DNA of 64,000 nt from an uncultured Lachnospiraceae bacterium (lineage in GTDB: Bacteria > Bacillota > Clostridia > Lachnospirales > Lachnospiraceae), in the NCBI GenBank assembly GCA_945868435.1, contig CAMBLG010000001.1:348470-412469 (forward strand), given 5' to 3'. The notes below the pieces were generated by a model, which was not told where the DNA came from, ran no database searches, and saw only the letters and a program-made list of their open reading frames with translations. The position numbers were made by a program, and so were the translations under genes. Shown here in pieces: positions 62,331 to 64,000 of this stretch; the first letter of the stretch is position 1, and every line of letters starts with the position of its first letter.

Positions 62331-62993
62331 TTATTCTCCTTTCGCGAAGCGTTTCAGCTCCGTTCTCATATGATTGATGTAATCTATATTCGCGGATACC
62401 CGATGACTTTGGTTGTCAGCCACTTTGCCCATGCGCTCATTCTCGATGAGCCGGTCGATCAAAGCAACTCCAGCCTCTATTGTATCGTTAACCACAATAT
62501 AATCATAATTCTCAATGCCCTCGGCTTCCTCGCAGGCACGGGATAACCTTGCCTCAATAACCTCCGGCGTCTCTGTCGCCCGTCCGACCAGGCGTTCCTT
62601 CAAACACTCCGGGCTTGGCGCCGTCACAAACATCAGCACCGTCTCCGGAAACTTCTCTTTGATCTTAAGTGCTCCCTGAATCTCAATCTCCAGGATCACA
62701 TTCTTCCCTGCCAGAAGCTGCTCATCCACATATGCTTTCGGCGTACCATAGTAATTGCCGACATACTGCGCATACTCAATCAGCTCTTCCTTCTCGATCA
62801 TGGACTCAAACTGTTCCTTTGTCACAAAGAAATAGTCCACACCATCCTTCTCGCCGGGTCTTGGAGCTCGCGTCGTGGCGGAGACAGACAAAGCGTATTT
62901 GTCCTTGTACTCCTTCATCAGTGCCTTCATGAGCGTTCCCTTGCCGGCTCCGGAAAATCCGGATATGATAACGATTCTTCCCTTGTTTTCCAT
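62331..62993 (-). CDS. gmk: Guanylate kinase
   Basis: 220 residues. The P-loop SGFSGAGKGTLM is at the N-terminus; SVSATTRAPRPGEKDGVDYFFV and the ILEIEIQGALKIKEKFP strand are classical GMP-binding parts. It phosphorylates GMP to GDP. The C-terminal extension (about 20 residues, HRVSANIDYINHMRTELKRF) is slightly long. It lies 11 bases after yicC. Confidence 0.97.
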   Translation of the reverse strand: MENKGRIVIISGFSGAGKGTLMKALMKEYKDKYALSVSATTRAPRPGEKDGVDYFFVTKEQFESMIEKEELIEYAQYVGNYYGTPKAYVDEQLLAGKNVILEIEIQGALKIKEKFPETVLMFVTAPSPECLKERLVGRATETPEVIEARLSRACEEAEGIENYDYIVVNDTIEAGVALIDRLIENERMGKVADNQSHRVSANIDYINHMRTELKRFAKGE

Positions 62994-63004
62994 GATATAT
63001 GCCT

Positions 63005-63883
63005 CTACTCGATATTCTGTATCTGCTCACGAACCTTCTCAATGTCCGTCTTCAGATTAATTCCCGTATCTGATATTTCCAGGTTGTTGGCCTTCGAGAG
63101 AATCGTATTCGCCTCCCGGTTCATCTCCTGGGCAATGAAATCCAGCTTACGGCCCACAGAACCTCCGGCCTCCAGGGTGTCCTTGGTGGTCTTGATATGG
63201 CTCCGCAGACGCACGGTCTCCTCATCCACACAGATCTTATCCGCGTAAATGGTAACTTCGGTTGCAATACGTCCTTCATCCATCTGCCTATCACCAAGAA
63301 TCTCCTGAATCTTCTCTTCCAGACGTGAGCGGTATTCTTTCATGATCTGTGGAGAACGCTCCTCGATAAAATCCACATACGTAAGCATGGCATCCAGCTT
63401 ACTGCACAGATCCTTCTTCAAATGCTCACCCTCTTTGATTCTGCTTGCAACAAACTGTTCGCAGGCACCGCGAAGGGCAGCTTCCAGTCCGCTCCACAGT
63501 TCCTCTTCATCCAGTTCCTGTTCTTCCATTACCAGAACCTCCGGATACCTGGACAATGTGCTGACACGGATATCATTCTCCAGTGAAAACTCATCAGCCA
63601 TGGAATTCAGGTAGCGCAGATATTCCGCCGCAAGTGCAGAATTATAACGCAAAGACATATTATCCTCTGCGTAGTCCTCGTAGGTAATATACACATCCAC
63701 TTTGCCGCGTTCAATATACTCCTTCAGCAGGCTGCGGATGGTACTCTCAAAAAAGTTCAGCTTCTTCGGCATCTTGATATTCACATCCAGATACCGGTGA
63801 TTTACGGATTTCAGTTCCACAGTGAACTTGCGCTTCTCGTCTGCAATTTCACAGCGTCCAAACCCTGTCATGCTTTTAATCAT
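63005..63883 (-). CDS. yicC: YicC/YloC family endoribonuclease
   Basis: 292 residues. The start IKSMTGFGR, VELKSVNHRYLDV and the end of the protein, with GGSVGRKLDFIAQEMNREANTILSKANN, are family hallmarks. YicC-type proteins are RNA endonucleases. Its position upstream of gmk and rpoZ is conserved in Firmicutes. ACAGGAG precedes the ATG. It is the first gene after its promoter. Confidence 0.94.
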   Translation of the reverse strand: MIKSMTGFGRCEIADEKRKFTVELKSVNHRYLDVNIKMPKKLNFFESTIRSLLKEYIERGKVDVYITYEDYAEDNMSLRYNSALAAEYLRYLNSMADEFSLENDIRVSTLSRYPEVLVMEEQELDEEELWSGLEAALRGACEQFVASRIKEGEHLKKDLCSKLDAMLTYVDFIEERSPQIMKEYRSRLEEKIQEILGDRQMDEGRIATEVTIYADKICVDEETVRLRSHIKTTKDTLEAGGSVGRKLDFIAQEMNREANTILSKANNLEISDTGINLKTDIEKVREQIQNIE

Positions 63884-63941
63884 GTTCGTATTCTCCTGTA
63901 TGCTTTACACGGGTAACTATCCCATATGCATAGCCGAATAT

Positions 63942-63970
63942 ATTATAATGCTTATCTTCGGATTCGTCAA
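63942..63970 (-). promoter_or_regulatory. Promoter of the yicC-gmk-rpoZ operon
   Basis: On the minus strand TTGACG (63970-63965), 17 bases, TATAAT (63947-63942), about 58 bases before the yicC start. Confidence 0.85.
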
Positions 63971-64000
63971 ATATTCTTGGCAATTTCTCCAAAATCTATT

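Overview
The window looks like chromosomal core sequence from a low-to-mid GC Gram-positive anaerobe of the class Clostridia, most likely family Lachnospiraceae. The support is gene order: phoH-ybeY, mutS-mutL-miaA-(methionine gamma-lyase-like), radC-mreBCD-pbp2-minDE-rodA-mgsA, yggS-sepF-ylmH-lspA-rluD, rplU-prp-rpmA-obgE-yhbY-nadD-yqeK-rsfS, and yicC-gmk-rpoZ-rimO-pgsA-rsmD-coaD. Strong AGGAGG-type ribosome binding sites, TTGACA/TATAAT promoters, Firmicutes-type LexA boxes and TTG/GTG starts agree with this. The genus cannot be fixed from the sequence alone. I see no rRNA, tRNA, CRISPR array, insertion sequence or prophage.

Layout. 1-7,970 (+): the end of phoH, a membrane protein with a decayed HD domain, ybeY, a DUF3048 lipoprotein, a SpoVB/MurJ-type flippase, a small BofC-like membrane protein and two flavoproteins. 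8,036-14,885 (+): mutS, mutL, miaA and a PLP lyase. 14,980-24,480 (+): radC, then the rod-shape and division block mreB-mreC-mreD-PBP2-minD-minE-rodA, mgsA and a lipoprotein D,D-carboxypeptidase. 24,577-31,859 (mostly +): a small P-loop protein, a HlyD-like membrane protein, yggS, sepF, ylmH, lspA, rluD, a cytidylate-kinase-like protein and dtd. 32,035-36,319: a lone siroheme reductase (-), ttcA and a Xer recombinase (+), and plsC (-). 36,436-37,679: a yneA-like division inhibitor and lexA, divergent around a cluster of LexA boxes. 37,737-42,096 (-): the L21/Prp/L27/ObgE ribosome-assembly operon with an L21 leader. 42,128-51,133 (-): a his operon (hisZ-hisG-hisD-hisB-hisIE) followed by a radical-SAM pair and RNase G. 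51,130-57,469 (-): recU, three genes for RNA modification or radical-SAM enzymes, an unknown small protein and pepD. 57,500-64,000: a YlbJ-like protein (+), then coaD, rsmD, pgsA, rimO, rpoZ, gmk and yicC (-).

How they work together. Most genes serve growth: lateral-wall synthesis and division placement (MreBCD, PBP2, RodA, MinDE, SepF), ribosome assembly and translation quality (ObgE, RsfS, YbeY, RimO, RsmD, Dtd, pseudouridine synthases), DNA repair (MutSL, RecU, LexA regulon) and cofactor or nucleotide supply (NadD, CoaD, Gmk).

The most unusual points are: (1) a Min system with no minC, in which MinD lacks an obvious amphipathic tail and MinE lacks its hydrophobic N-terminus; (2) a HisF-like barrel, apparently without catalytic aspartates, fused in front of HisI-HisE; (3) a roughly 240-residue insertion in PBP2; (4) a 250-bp structured, terminator-bearing intergenic region between pepD and the rsuA-like gene; and (5) a PgpH-slot protein whose HD pair is gone. 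I did not find a clearly new defence or mobile system. These are variants of housekeeping machinery.
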